Source: JAMOBE01 sp039908285 (GTDB lineage: Bacteria > Pseudomonadota > Alphaproteobacteria > Rhodospirillales > Rhodospirillaceae). Taken from it: a stretch of 64,000 bases of DNA. The notes beneath the pieces are model-generated. The model saw only the letters and a list, made by a program, of their open reading frames with translations. It was not told where the DNA came from and did no database searches. Positions 36,512 to 45,659 of this stretch are shown here, one piece after another. The stretch covers positions 15,655 to 79,654 of the forward strand of contig JAMOBE010000005.1 of the NCBI GenBank assembly GCA_039908285.1, given 5' to 3'. How positions within the stretch are numbered: position 1 is the stretch's first letter; each line of letters opens with the position of its first letter. A program made the position numbers and the translations under genes.

Positions 36512-37648
36512 TCACGTCAGGTGGGACAGGGCGATGTAGTCGTCCGACTGCATCTCCTTGAGGCGGCTGACGGTGCGCTGGAACTCGAAGCTGCCGTCGC
36601 CCTTGGGGTAGAGGTCCTCGGCGTCGACGGCGGCCGAGCACACCAGCAGGCATTTGTGCTCGTAGAGGGCGTCGATGAACGTCACGAAGCGCCGTGCCGA
36701 GTCGAGCCGATCCGGCCCCATGCGCGGGATGTTGGAGACGACGACGGTGTCATAGTGGGTGGCGATCTGCAGATAGTCGGTGGCCCCAAGCGGCTTTTCG
36801 CACAGCTCGGCGAAGGTGAAGCGGGCCACCCGGCCGGCGGCGTGGGGCACGCAGACGGCGCGGCCGTAGACCATGATCTCGGCGGGCTGGGTGGGGGCGC
36901 CGCCCGAGAAGCGCAGGAAGCAGTGGTCGAGTTCGGCGTCGGTCTCCGGGGTGGCCGGACTGTGGTAGACCCGCAGGCACTGCATGCGGCCGAGGCGGAA
37001 ATCCCGCTCCCCCGACAGCTCGTGCACGTCGAGTCGCGACTTGATCAGGGCGATGAACGGCAGGAACTTCTCCCGCTGCAGCCCGTCCTTGTACAGGTCG
37101 TCGGGGGGCCGGTTGGACGTGGTCACCACCACCACGCCCAGTTCCAGGAGCTGCTGGAACAGGCGGCCGACGATCATGGCATCGGCGATGTCGCGGATCT
37201 CCAGCTCGTCGAGACAGAGAAGCCAGGACCTGGCCGCAATGTCACGGGCAATGACCGGGATCGGGTCGTTGTTGTCGCCGCGGGACTGCCGCCATCTGTG
37301 AAGCGCATCGTGGATGTCGCGCATGAAGGCGTGGAAGTGGATCCGGACTTTGGACTGTATGTCGCTGGTCTGATAGAACAGGTCCATCAGCATGGACTTG
37401 CCGCGGCCAACGTCTCCATAGATATACAGCCCCTGGGGCGGTTCCTCGCGACGGCGCAGCAGACCAAACCGGCTTTTCCAGCCCGTCATGCCGGTGAACG
37501 GGCGATAGCCCTCCAGGGCGTGGTGCAGGCTTTGCAGCTTCTCCGCCGCCATTTCCTGCGACGAATCAGGGGAAATGTCTCCGGCCGCCAGCCGGGCTCG
37601 GTAGGCGGCGAGGGGGCTGTTCGGAACGAGGATGCTCGAGATGTCCAA
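36512..37648 (-). CDS. zapE: Cell division AFG1-family ATPase
   Basis: A 378-residue AAA-like ATPase. Walker A 'GDVGRGKSMLMD' (about 78-89) and Walker B 'LLCLDELEIRDI' (about 142-153) are clear, with the family hallmark 'FHAFMRDIH'. In E. coli ZapE destabilises FtsZ rings; the mitochondrial homologue is AFG1/LACE1. It lies upstream of pstS on the same strand but the PHO box gives pstS its own control. Confidence 0.92.
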   Translation of the reverse strand: MDISSILVPNSPLAAYRARLAAGDISPDSSQEMAAEKLQSLHHALEGYRPFTGMTGWKSRFGLLRRREEPPQGLYIYGDVGRGKSMLMDLFYQTSDIQSKVRIHFHAFMRDIHDALHRWRQSRGDNNDPIPVIARDIAARSWLLCLDELEIRDIADAMIVGRLFQQLLELGVVVVTTSNRPPDDLYKDGLQREKFLPFIALIKSRLDVHELSGERDFRLGRMQCLRVYHSPATPETDAELDHCFLRFSGGAPTQPAEIMVYGRAVCVPHAAGRVARFTFAELCEKPLGATDYLQIATHYDTVVVSNIPRMGPDRLDSARRFVTFIDALYEHKCLLVCSAAVDAEDLYPKGDGSFEFQRTVSRLKEMQSDDYIALSHLT

Positions 37649-37780
37649 CGCGCGACATGTCCATGGTGCGGTGCGGTGGTCCGACTCAAACAGGAATGCC
37701 CGCGATTGTCAAAGAGAAGGACTTCCCCCGCCGCGCCGTTGGCTCTAAGAATGGGGGACCCTGCGCGGAGGTGGTTCGGC

Positions 37781-38209
37781 GTGAGTGTCCCCCTTAGGAT
37801 TATCGCCGTTTTGGCGGCGTCGTGGGCGGTGGGCGGCTGCTCTCTGCGACCGTTCGTCGATGAGCCCGTCACCGGCACGGAAAAAGTGCTGAAACCCAAG
37901 CAGCGCGAAGAGGACAGGGTCTACGTCTGCTACAACGCCGCCTACGCGACTCCGGAGGAGGTGACCGACCTCGCCCGCCAGGAATGCGCCCGCACCGGCA
38001 AGGAGGCGCGACTCCTGGGTCAGACCTATTGGCAGTGCCGTCTGTTCATCCCGACTCGCGCCCACTTCGAGTGCGTCTCGTCGGCTCAGGCTCCGGAGCC
38101 GGAGCCGGGGCCGGAGCTTGAGCCGGAGCCGGCCCCGGAGCGGTTACCCTTTCCGGACCATCTTTCGTCCCGATCTGGCCCCTGTCGTCGCGGGATCGAG
38201 TCCTGTTAG
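37781..38209 (+). CDS. Small lipoprotein with Pro-Glu-rich C terminus
   Basis: About 142 residues. A hydrophobic leader ends in the lipobox VGGC (Cys20 from GTG 37781). The middle has four conserved-looking Cys and 'DRVYVCYNAAYATPEEVTDLA', and the C terminus is a Pro-Glu repeat with an odd Cys- and Arg-rich tail. GTG 37781 is chosen because GGAGGTGG precedes it by 6 bp; ATG 37751 in the same frame has no such site. No known family was recognised. It could assist the following murein endopeptidase in the envelope. Confidence 0.65.
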   Translation: MSVPLRIIAVLAASWAVGGCSLRPFVDEPVTGTEKVLKPKQREEDRVYVCYNAAYATPEEVTDLARQECARTGKEARLLGQTYWQCRLFIPTRAHFECVSSAQAPEPEPGPELEPEPAPERLPFPDHLSSRSGPCRRGIESC

Positions 38210-38261
38210 GATCGGCGTGACTCGGCGCCTGGCCGGAAGACAGAGGACGAAAGATAGAAGC

Positions 38262-39128
38262 ATGACGCGATCGAGGTGGGCTTTCCTGCTGGTGTCGGGA
38301 CTGGTCGCCGGACTGGCCCTGATGGAAAACGCGGCGGCGGCCGAGTGGTGGACGGTGCGAGACCCAAGTCGTGGTCCGGCCGAGACGATGGGGTCGCCGG
38401 TCGCCGGCTGCATCTCCGGAGCCGAGGCCCTGCCCCTCGATGGTCCGGGCTATCAGGTGGTGCGGGTCAGCCGCAACCGCTACTACGGCCACCCGCGCCT
38501 GATCCGCTTCGTCCGTTCGTTCGGGCTGGCGCTGGAACGGGCCGGCATCGGACCGGTCTACGTGGGCGACCTGTCACAGCCCCGCGGCGGGCCCCTCACC
38601 TTCGGTCACGCCAGCCACCAGAACGGGCTCGACGCCGACATCTGGTTCACCCTGGCCGCCAAACCCCGGAAAGCCCCGACCGAGCGGGAAGACGTCGATA
38701 CCCCCTCCCTGGTGGCGGCCGGAGGCCTCGACGTGGAGCGGGGGATGTGGCGGGAAGATCACCGCCGCATGCTGGAACTGGCGGCCCGCGACGACGAGGT
38801 GGAGCGCATCTTCGTCAACCCCGCCATCAAGCGCCACCTGTGCCGCACGGTGACCGGGGAGCGCTCCTGGCTGCGCCGCATCCGGCCGTGGTACCACCAC
38901 GACGCCCATTTCCATGTGCGCCTGCGCTGTGCGCCGGAGGATACCCTGTGCGTCGGTGGGCCGCCGCTGCCGCCGGGCGATGGCTGCGACGAGACCCTGG
39001 ACCGCTGGCTGGCACCCGGCATGCGCGCCGTCGCCAACCAGGCCATCAAGGTGAAGCTCACGATCCCGTCCCGGCCGAGCGTGATCAGGAAACTGCCCGA
39101 CGCCTGCCGAGCCGTCATCAAGAGGTAG
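38262..39128 (+). CDS. mepA: Penicillin-insensitive murein endopeptidase
   Basis: A 288-residue periplasmic LAS-type metallopeptidase that cuts D-Ala-mDAP cross-links. The signal peptide ends near AAAAE (1-27). Metal ligands are in 'GHASHQNGLDADIW' (about 115-128) and 'YHHDAHFH' (about 210-217), and several Cys for disulfides are present. ATG 38262 begins the signal peptide. It is convergent with the kinase gene. Confidence 0.93.
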   Translation: MTRSRWAFLLVSGLVAGLALMENAAAAEWWTVRDPSRGPAETMGSPVAGCISGAEALPLDGPGYQVVRVSRNRYYGHPRLIRFVRSFGLALERAGIGPVYVGDLSQPRGGPLTFGHASHQNGLDADIWFTLAAKPRKAPTEREDVDTPSLVAAGGLDVERGMWREDHRRMLELAARDDEVERIFVNPAIKRHLCRTVTGERSWLRRIRPWYHHDAHFHVRLRCAPEDTLCVGGPPLPPGDGCDETLDRWLAPGMRAVANQAIKVKLTIPSRPSVIRKLPDACRAVIKR

Positions 39129-39247
39129 CCTCGGGGGGTGAAGGGGAGTGAAGGTGGAAAGTCATGGGCCTTGCACGGGTGCCCACAGGTCGGACAAGGG
39201 AAAAGAGCACCACGCTCCGCGACAAGAGACCAGTAGCGCACCAATGA

Positions 39248-41266
39248 TTATCGAACGGAGAGAACGAACGATCGCTCATTGGCCTTGCCGACGGAGGCCC
39301 TGGTGAAGGATTCAATAATCGTCGACATGCCGAGACCCAGAGGCGCCAGGTCCTGGGATGTGATCTCTACCGGCAGGGCGGCTTCGATGGGTGTTGGCGC
39401 GCCAAAACAGCGGATGACTTCGGATATTCCGGAGACGTCGAACGTGAACCTGAAGTTCATTCCCGGCGCCGGAATGGAAACAAGCGAACCGGCCGATACG
39501 AAAGCATTCCGATGGTACCGATTGGGGAATATCCTCAGGATAGACCCATCGTGTTGCTGATAAAAGCAGTACAGATACCCATTCTCCGCCATACGCGCAC
39601 CGATGGTCATCGTGTCACCGACCGCGAAGATTGGGGACAGTCCCTTGTTGGATGTTATATCATCCAGAGGACCAGTCTTTCGTTCGGGTACGCCGACGAC
39701 CGTTACCGTGGTTTCCGGAGAGATATTGGCCGGGGCCGGGGCCGGGGCCGGGGCCGGGGCCGGGGCCGGGGCCGGGGCCGGGGCCGGGGCCGGGGCCGGG
39801 GCCGGGGTCGGCTCTGGGGCCGAAGTCGCAACCGGGGCCGGCTCTGGGGCTGGAGGCGATGGCGGCTCGACGGGGCGGACCACTTCGGCAGTTGGTGGTG
39901 AAGTAGGCGCGGGCGGAGGCAGCGAAGCGACCTGCACCGGATCGGGTGTCGACGCGGGAGGTGGCGCAGCGGTCACGGGAGAGGGGGGGGGGACATCGCC
40001 CGACCTGAAAAGGAAGGCCGCGGCCCCCCCCACCCCAAGGGCCACGAGAACGCCGACAATGGCCAGGCCCTTTCCGCGGCCTGGACGTTTCTCGATAAAC
40101 TCACTTGGTGGTTCCTGGGGTGGTCTGGCGGCGAGTGGCTGCCCGGCAACCATCGTCTCGTCGGAGGACGGAGGCGGACTCTCCACCTCCTGGGATGGTC
40201 TGGCGACGAGTGGCCGCTCGGCAACCATCGTCTCGTCGGAGGACGGAGGCGGACTCTCCACCTCCTGGGGTGGCTTGGCGGCGAGCGGCCGCTCGGCGAC
40301 CATCGTCTCGTCGGAGGACGGAGGCGGCCGCAACGTTTCGTCCAATAGCTGCCCACGCAACGTGTCGTCCGCGTCGGTGCTGGTGGCGAGCGTTTTTCCA
40401 GGGAGAGTCTCATCCGCCTCCGGGGACGCCGTCCCCGATCGTCCGTCGAGTTCCATCCGGATCGCCGCGGCGAACTCCGCGGCGGTCTGGAAGCGATCCT
40501 GCGGCCGCTTGGCGATGGCCTTGAACAGCACCGTATCGATTCCTGGCGGCAACGTGTTGTTGAGGGCCGTGGGAGGCTCCGGCACCACGTTGAGAACCTT
40601 GTGCATCGTCGCGGCGACGCTGCCGGTGAATGGCTTGTCGCCCGTGAGGAGGTGATAGAACAGCACTCCGGCGGAATAGATATCGGCCCGGGAGTCGATC
40701 GCCTGCCCCATGAGTTGTTCCGGGGACATGTAGCTTGGGGTCCCAAGAACGGCGCCGAACTGTGTCATCGTTGACGACTCGATACGAGCGATACCGAAGT
40801 CGGTGATCTTGACCACCATGTTCGTGGTCAACATGACATTGGCGGGCTTGATGTCGCGGTGAATGACACCTTTCTTGTGGGCATGGTCCAGTGCGGTCAG
40901 GATCTGATCTATGATGGAGGCGATGTCGGGCAGGGTGAACCGGCTGTCGTCATCGAAATAGTCCTTGAGCGAACGACCCTCGACGTACTCCAGGGCGATG
41001 AAGGAGAGACCCGCCTCCTCGTTGTATTCGTACACGGAAACGATATTGGGGTGGCTGATGCGGCCCGCCGCCTGGGCCTCGCGCTTGAAACGGGCGACCT
41101 CCGTCTGATCGGCGGCGTCGGTGAACTGATCCAGGCGAATGGTCTTGATGGCGACCATGCGCTCGATGAACGGGTCCCACCCCTTGTAGACGACGCCCAT
41201 GGCGCCCCTGCCAAGTTCTCCGACGATATCGTACTTGCCGATCTTCTTGACCGCTGTGCCGCTCAA
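39248..41266 (-). CDS. Membrane Ser/Thr protein kinase with DUF4384 extracytoplasmic domain
   Basis: About 672 residues from TTG 41266. The kinase domain (about 10-270) is complete: glycine loop GRGAMG (19-24), Lys41 in VAIK, HRD in 'VIHRDIKPANV' and DFG in 'ITDFGIA'. A linker (about 285-390) holds three 25-residue repeats with 'SSDETMVAERP' plus 'DDTL' and 'DETL' sites. One transmembrane segment follows (about 396-417), then a Pro-Ala spacer encoded by GGGGCC units, then a DUF4384-like domain ('FAVGDTMTIG', 'YCFYQQHDGSILRIFPN'). TTG 41266 has GGGAGAG 5 bp upstream; ATG 41317 is an alternative. Last gene of the prepilin operon; it probably senses envelope state and phosphorylates the pilus regulators. 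Confidence 0.88.
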   Translation of the reverse strand: MSGTAVKKIGKYDIVGELGRGAMGVVYKGWDPFIERMVAIKTIRLDQFTDAADQTEVARFKREAQAAGRISHPNIVSVYEYNEEAGLSFIALEYVEGRSLKDYFDDDSRFTLPDIASIIDQILTALDHAHKKGVIHRDIKPANVMLTTNMVVKITDFGIARIESSTMTQFGAVLGTPSYMSPEQLMGQAIDSRADIYSAGVLFYHLLTGDKPFTGSVAATMHKVLNVVPEPPTALNNTLPPGIDTVLFKAIAKRPQDRFQTAAEFAAAIRMELDGRSGTASPEADETLPGKTLATSTDADDTLRGQLLDETLRPPPSSDETMVAERPLAAKPPQEVESPPPSSDETMVAERPLVARPSQEVESPPPSSDETMVAGQPLAARPPQEPPSEFIEKRPGRGKGLAIVGVLVALGVGGAAAFLFRSGDVPPPSPVTAAPPPASTPDPVQVASLPPPAPTSPPTAEVVRPVEPPSPPAPEPAPVATSAPEPTPAPAPAPAPAPAPAPAPAPAPAPAPANISPETTVTVVGVPERKTGPLDDITSNKGLSPIFAVGDTMTIGARMAENGYLYCFYQQHDGSILRIFPNRYHRNAFVSAGSLVSIPAPGMNFRFTFDVSGISEVIRCFGAPTPIEAALPVEITSQDLAPLGLGMSTIIESFTRASVGKANERSFVLSVR
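39732..39803. repeat. GGGGCC hexanucleotide repeat, twelve units
   Basis: Twelve perfect units in tandem on the plus strand encode alternating Pro-Ala in the kinase on the minus strand. The repeat keeps the frame when whole units are gained or lost, so only spacer length would vary. Confidence 0.95.
40120..40345. repeat. Three 75-bp repeats in the kinase linker
   Basis: A 75-bp unit (equivalent bases at 40147, 40222 and 40297) encodes the 25-residue block containing SSDETMVAERP three times with few changes. Confidence 0.85.
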
Positions 41267-41330
41267 GGAAGCTCTCCCATGGTCCCCGGGGACGTGTCGC
41301 CGATGACATAATACCATTCTGGAACCCGTA

Positions 41331-41903
41331 TCATGTAGACCAATGGCGGACGGGGCCGACGTCGATGTGGACGAAGGTGCCGTAGCGGCCAACCCCGCCG
41401 AAGGTCACCGCTTCCGCGGCGGCGGCGACGACGTCGGGCCGGGTGCCCGGCACGCGGATGTCCACCGCCTTTCCCTGAATGTGATAGCTGTTCTGGGCGA
41501 CCCCGTCACTGGCATAGTCCAGCAGCCGGTTGGTCATGGCCGAGCGATAGCCCGACAGCACCTCGATGGACTGGGTCGGCTTCAGCGCCGTCTGGAGGAT
41601 CCACAGCAGGTCATAGAGCCGCGGGTCCATGCGGCAGACCCGGTGCAGGTGATGGTCCCGCAGCAGATGGTCATAGGCGACAAGCGCCTTGTCCAGATAC
41701 CGGCCCCTGGCCCAATAGGCAAGCTCCAGCGACTCATTGGTGTGAATATTGCGAAGGCGCAGGGTACGCCCCACCGTCCGCGCCGCCTCCGCCGGTGCCC
41801 CCCCTCCCAGAACCGCGACCAACCCGGCAAGGACACTCCGACGACTGAGCATGGCGAACCTGTGTGGACCGTTGGGCTGGGGTGACTCTGGCAGATGGCT
41901 CAT
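41331..41903 (-). CDS. DUF882 / YcbK-like (M15A) peptidoglycan peptidase with Tat-like signal
   Basis: About 190 residues from ATG 41903 (or 173 from ATG 41852). 'LSRRSVLAGLVAVLGGG' looks like a twin-arginine signal. The catalytic region has 'VLSGYRSAMTN', 'SYHIQGKAVDIRV' with the His and Asp ligands, and 'FVHIDVGPVRHW'. Such proteins are D-Ala-D-Ala carboxypeptidase-like and trim peptidoglycan. Placement between the prepilins and the kinase suggests a role in opening the wall for the pilus or secretion machine. Confidence 0.82.
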   Translation of the reverse strand: MSHLPESPQPNGPHRFAMLSRRSVLAGLVAVLGGGAPAEAARTVGRTLRLRNIHTNESLELAYWARGRYLDKALVAYDHLLRDHHLHRVCRMDPRLYDLLWILQTALKPTQSIEVLSGYRSAMTNRLLDYASDGVAQNSYHIQGKAVDIRVPGTRPDVVAAAAEAVTFGGVGRYGTFVHIDVGPVRHWST

Positions 41904-41926
41904 CAGGCGACAACCGGCATCATCGG

Positions 41927-42619
41927 TCAGAGCGCCGGTCGCGTGACCTTGGTGATGTAGATCCGTGAAGGGTTGGGTTCGGGGGTGAGGGTGGGGTCGT
42001 TTGGTGGTATTCCGCAAGCAGAGGTGGAGCTAATACAGAAGTATGTGAGCAGAGGATTGATCACCTTGTCCATTGCGGCAAGAGTACTGGCGCCGAACAC
42101 TTCGTCCTTGATGAAGCTTCCCGCACCGTTGGTCCAGTCAGCCACTCTTGTGCCAAACAAGAGCGTGCCAATGTTGCTGCTGGGCGGCGTGTAATCGACC
42201 GCTCCGCAGTTACCTGAATTATCAACCGTAGCGGCGGCACCACATCCGCTGCCGGATGTAGTCGTGATAAATTGTTTTGTGGTGTCGGTACCGTAGCTCC
42301 ACGTCACGCTGCCAGAGTTACCTGCAATGGTATTGATGTTGGTCACCCTGGTGGCCTCTGACGTGCATACGCCACCGCACAGCTGACCCGTGCTCAGTTT
42401 ATTGGCCCCCTGACTCAAAACCAGCGACGTGTGGCCATCCATGGCCCAGTAGAAGCGGCTATCCCATAGGAGCTGCTCGACGGCCCGGGCCTCGATCACC
42501 GCCACCTGGTTGATCAGCACGGAAACGACCATCATGCACGCAAGCGATACCACCATGATGGTGACCAGCACCATTCCGGGATTACGCCGTGCCAAGTTGC
42601 CGTTGTGGCTCCGTTTCAA
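41927..42619 (-). CDS. PilX/GspK-like pilus assembly protein
   Basis: A 230-residue protein. Residues 15-40 ('GMVLVTIMVVSLACMMVVSVL' split by eye) form a pilin-like hydrophobic helix after a short basic leader, but the canonical Phe and Glu5 of class III prepilins are absent, as in PilX and GspK. The rest is Ser/Thr/Gly-rich with paired Cys. Its start overlaps the upstream prepilin stop (ATGA). Base composition is lower in GC than neighbouring genes. Confidence 0.65.
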   Translation of the reverse strand: MKRSHNGNLARRNPGMVLVTIMVVSLACMMVVSVLINQVAVIEARAVEQLLWDSRFYWAMDGHTSLVLSQGANKLSTGQLCGGVCTSEATRVTNINTIAGNSGSVTWSYGTDTTKQFITTTSGSGCGAAATVDNSGNCGAVDYTPPSSNIGTLLFGTRVADWTNGAGSFIKDEVFGASTLAAMDKVINPLLTYFCISSTSACGIPPNDPTLTPEPNPSRIYITKVTRPAL

Positions 42620-43275
42620 GGCACCCCCTCCTGCAGACGAAACACCATGGTCTGGCGGTCGGCGAGATCACTGTTGGCGGCGCTCTTGGTTACGGCATAG
42701 GTCCGCCGCGCCATGGCGGGATTGATCAGCTTGACGGGGATCACGGCGATATTGAAGTTGGTCGCCGTACTGTTGTCGAGAGTCGTGGACGCCGTAGCGC
42801 GGGTCAGGTCGGCCAGGGTGCCGACGACGGTGAGGGTCGTTCCCGATCCCGTGCAGTCGCGATGGGGGACGCCAGCGGCCGTGCAGTCGATGATGGTGGA
42901 GGGCAGTGTTGAACTGACGATGCTGGAGTAATTGTACGCCTGCAATCGGGATTGGGCGGCAGTCGTTTCGGTGGCGCGGTATGAACTCACCGACAGTTCC
43001 GTGCCCGACCGTCCCCGCATTCCCGGAACCTCGACATTCTGCGCACCCGAGGCATCGATGCCACCGTCGGCCAGGATGCGGAACATCTCCCGTGCACTCT
43101 GGTTTACGGTAACCTGACTGCGCATGACCTCTGACATGCCGACGACCTGAATCAGGACGCCATAGACGGACCCGAGCAAGACAAGGCCGATGCTCATGGC
43201 GATCATCAACTCAAGGAGGGTGAAACCCCTTTGACTGGGCTTTCCGGTCCGGCGATGGCGCACACATGTCGTCAT
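42616..43275 (-). CDS. Type IV prepilin-like protein (PilW-like)
   Basis: A 219-residue protein with a class III leader, cleavage after Gly17 in 'SQRG/FTLLELMIAM', then a long hydrophobic helix. The body is Ser/Thr-rich with a Cys pair (IDC...RDC). Its size and position after two prepilins and before a PilX-like gene match PilW. Start ATG 43275 overlaps the stop of the upstream gene. Confidence 0.8.
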   Translation of the reverse strand: MTTCVRHRRTGKPSQRGFTLLELMIAMSIGLVLLGSVYGVLIQVVGMSEVMRSQVTVNQSAREMFRILADGGIDASGAQNVEVPGMRGRSGTELSVSSYRATETTAAQSRLQAYNYSSIVSSTLPSTIIDCTAAGVPHRDCTGSGTTLTVVGTLADLTRATASTTLDNSTATNFNIAVIPVKLINPAMARRTYAVTKSAANSDLADRQTMVFRLQEGVP

Positions 43276-43925
43276 GGGAGGCCTCCTCGGTTTCCCACGA
43301 TGGTCTTGACGCTGACGGTTTCCACTGGCGGCAGATCGTTGACCAGGGTGCCGTCGGCCTCCGTCGCACTGGGGGTAAACCGATACGGATATTGCAGATA
43401 GACCGTCAAATCCTGGCACGTATAGGTCAGGCAATTGGCAGCGTTCGTCGCTGTGCTGTCGGCAACAGTCCAGAACAGCGAGGCGGCAAGGCCCTTTTCC
43501 TTATCCAGCCACACCACATTGTACTTGCGGTTGCTCGGAAGTGTACCCGTCTCAAGAACGAAAACCTGCCCAACGTCCACGAGATTCGTATTCAGGATGT
43601 GATTGCCGTCAAGGGTACAGGCCGCCTTCGGATACAGGTTGGCGGATATGGCCGCGCCATCAACGGTGATGCTTTCACTCAGCAGACAGCTGGAGGACTT
43701 GATCTGAGTCGTCGAATCGTGTGCGTAGTAGTATGCCAGCCGTTCCGTTTCCCCATTCAGGGCCATGATGGCCTTCTGGCGCAGGGTGAGGCGCAGGAAC
43801 TCGGTGCTGGTCAGCACCCACGCACTGCTGAGGCCCAGTACCAGGATGGCGGTCAGCACCATGCCGACCATCACTTCAACAAGCGTGAAACCCTGGGACT
43901 TGCGCATTGCGGTATCCGGGCTCAT
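43272..43925 (-). CDS. Type IV prepilin-like protein (minor, PilV-like)
   Basis: A 217-residue protein cleaved after Gly12 in 'RKSQG/FTLVEVMVGM' with Glu5 present. It contains four Cys in its globular part. ATG 43925 overlaps the upstream prepilin stop; ATG 43907 would give a shorter leader. The position in the operon matches PilV-type minor pilins that prime assembly. Confidence 0.8.
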   Translation of the reverse strand: MSPDTAMRKSQGFTLVEVMVGMVLTAILVLGLSSAWVLTSTEFLRLTLRQKAIMALNGETERLAYYYAHDSTTQIKSSSCLLSESITVDGAAISANLYPKAACTLDGNHILNTNLVDVGQVFVLETGTLPSNRKYNVVWLDKEKGLAASLFWTVADSTATNAANCLTYTCQDLTVYLQYPYRFTPSATEADGTLVNDLPPVETVSVKTIVGNRGGLP

Positions 43926-44575
43926 TTCATGGCGTGACTGACGGAGACGCCTTGCGACCATTGATAGGTGACGTCGCCCGCAGCCGTGACACCGACGGTT
44001 CCCGCCGCGGAGTCCAACCGGTCCGATGGAGTGGGGTAGCGATAGACGGCGATACGACCGTTGGAAGCGCGTCCGCTGGATTTGACCCAGCCGTTTGGCA
44101 TGTACTTGCTGGTGGCGGGGGTGCAGGTGACGGAAGAGGGGCCGGTTACCGGGTCGGTGGCGTTCATGTTGGTCGTCTTGGCGCGCAGGATGGCCCACAC
44201 CTCGAACTCAATGGCCGAGTCGCCCGTCTGGGCAGCCGCGACGAAGCTGGCTCCTGGTTGGGCACTGCAGAGGGCGGCGCTCGTGCACACCACCACGAAG
44301 CAGAAGTCCCCGGCCTCCTTCAGCGAGACACCGAGGTTGTCCACCAGATTCTGTTCCAGATAGCCGGTGTCCGCGTAATACTTCCCCTGTCGCAGCTTGT
44401 AGATCCGCTCCTTCGCCGCGATCTGCTGCAAAAACGGTCGAGCCTCATCCAGCTTGCTGGCGGTGATGTAACCCGAGAAATAGTTCCCGCCCATGGCGGC
44501 AAGGATGCCGATGATGACGACGACGACCATCAGCTCGATGAGCGTGAAGCCGCGCCTGCCGTGGCGATGCAGCAT
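43922..44575 (-). CDS. Type IV prepilin / major pseudopilin candidate
   Basis: A 217-residue protein with a short leader cleaved after Gly9 in 'HGRRG/FTLIELMVVV' and Glu5. 'AARPFLQQIAAKERIYKLRQGKYY' type sequence follows the helix, as in PilE/PilA-like pilins, and Cys pairs suggest a disulfide loop. First gene of the minus-strand operon, divergent from the prepilin peptidase gene with 105 bp between, where both promoters must lie. Confidence 0.85.
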   Translation of the reverse strand: MLHRHGRRGFTLIELMVVVVIIGILAAMGGNYFSGYITASKLDEARPFLQQIAAKERIYKLRQGKYYADTGYLEQNLVDNLGVSLKEAGDFCFVVVCTSAALCSAQPGASFVAAAQTGDSAIEFEVWAILRAKTTNMNATDPVTGPSSVTCTPATSKYMPNGWVKSSGRASNGRIAVYRYPTPSDRLDSAAGTVGVTAAGDVTYQWSQGVSVSHAMK

Positions 44576-44680
44576 TTCCCTCAGCCTTCCCCTATCGAAA
44601 TCCCCCAGACCGTGGCACTGTACGTTACGATCGGTGAGTTTCGCAACTGGTTGTTGTCGGGGGCCGGAACGGGGGAGGCG

Positions 44681-45520
44681 ATGACGGGTCAGGAGCTTCT
44701 GCAGTATCTCCCGGTTTTGCCGTGGTTCGCCGCCGTCGGCGGGGGGGCGGTGATTGGCAGTTTTCTCAACGTGGTCATTCACCGCCTGCCGATGCTGGAC
44801 GTGGATGACGCGGATGGTTGGGAGCGGCCGTCCCTCTGGTGGCCGCCTTCCCACTGCCCCCGGTGTGGCGCGGCGATCCGGCCGTGGCACAATGTGCCGA
44901 TTCTGAGCTACGTGGCCCTCAAGGGGCGTTGCGCCGACTGTCGGGCCGCGATTTCCCTCCGCTATCCGCTGGTGGAGGCGGCGGGCGTCCTGGCGGCGGT
45001 GGTGGCGCTGTGGCGACTCGGGCCGACGGGGCCGGCGCTGCTGGCGGCGGCGCTGCTGTGGGCCCTGGTGTGCGTCACGGCCATCGACATCGAGCACATG
45101 ATCATCCCCGACTCGTTGAACGGCGCCATCCTGTGGACGGGACTCGGCGCCTCGGCGCTGGGGTGGTGGCCCTTGCCGGTCACCGAGTCGGTTCTGGGGG
45201 CGGCTGTTGGCTACATTGGCCTGCGGCTCCTGGCCGAGGCCGCCCAGCGGCTGATGGGACGCGAGGCCATGGGCGGCGGTGACCCGAAGCTGCTGGCGGC
45301 GCTGGGCGCCTGGGTGGGGTGGACGTCGGTCCCGTCGCTGTTCTTCGCCGCCTGCGCCATCGGCACCGTGGTGGCGCTCGCCCTGATGGCGCTCGGGCGC
45401 CACCATCGCCACGTTCCCATTCCCTTTGGACCGTTCCTGGCCATTGCCGGCGGAGTCTGGGCCTTGACTGCCGGCGACTGGGTACTGCCGACACTGCCGT
45501 GGATTTTTCCTCTGCGGTAA
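44681..45520 (+). CDS. pilD: Prepilin peptidase / N-methyltransferase
   Basis: A 279-residue polytopic membrane protein. The N-terminal cytoplasmic part has paired CPRC and CADC zinc Cys and 'GSFLNVVIHRLP'. The aspartate protease motifs are 'AIDIEHMIIPD' and the GxGD-type 'GGGDPKLLAALG'. It cleaves and methylates the four prepilins of this region. ATG 44681 follows GGGGGAGGCG directly. About 140 bp separate it from the secretin gene. Confidence 0.95.
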   Translation: MTGQELLQYLPVLPWFAAVGGGAVIGSFLNVVIHRLPMLDVDDADGWERPSLWWPPSHCPRCGAAIRPWHNVPILSYVALKGRCADCRAAISLRYPLVEAAGVLAAVVALWRLGPTGPALLAAALLWALVCVTAIDIEHMIIPDSLNGAILWTGLGASALGWWPLPVTESVLGAAVGYIGLRLLAEAAQRLMGREAMGGGDPKLLAALGAWVGWTSVPSLFFAACAIGTVVALALMALGRHHRHVPIPFGPFLAIAGGVWALTAGDWVLPTLPWIFPLR

Positions 45521-45659
45521 TTCTGTCACCGACTGAAAGGTATCCCCCTAAAGGCATGTGTCGACAATGGCTGTTAGGCATTGACATGGACATACGACCA
45601 GTGAGAGAACTCGCCGCATAGGTTACCGGTTCGTTAACGTTTCGGGATGGGGGAAGGGA

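Noticed and set aside
44576..44680. Sigma-54 promoter at TGGCACTGTACGTTAC between the divergent pilin genes
   Set aside because: The -24 half resembles the consensus but the -12 half lacks TTGC at the right place.
45581..45610. Sigma-70 promoter TTGACA before the secretin gene
   Set aside because: No acceptable -10 hexamer is found 16-18 bp downstream.
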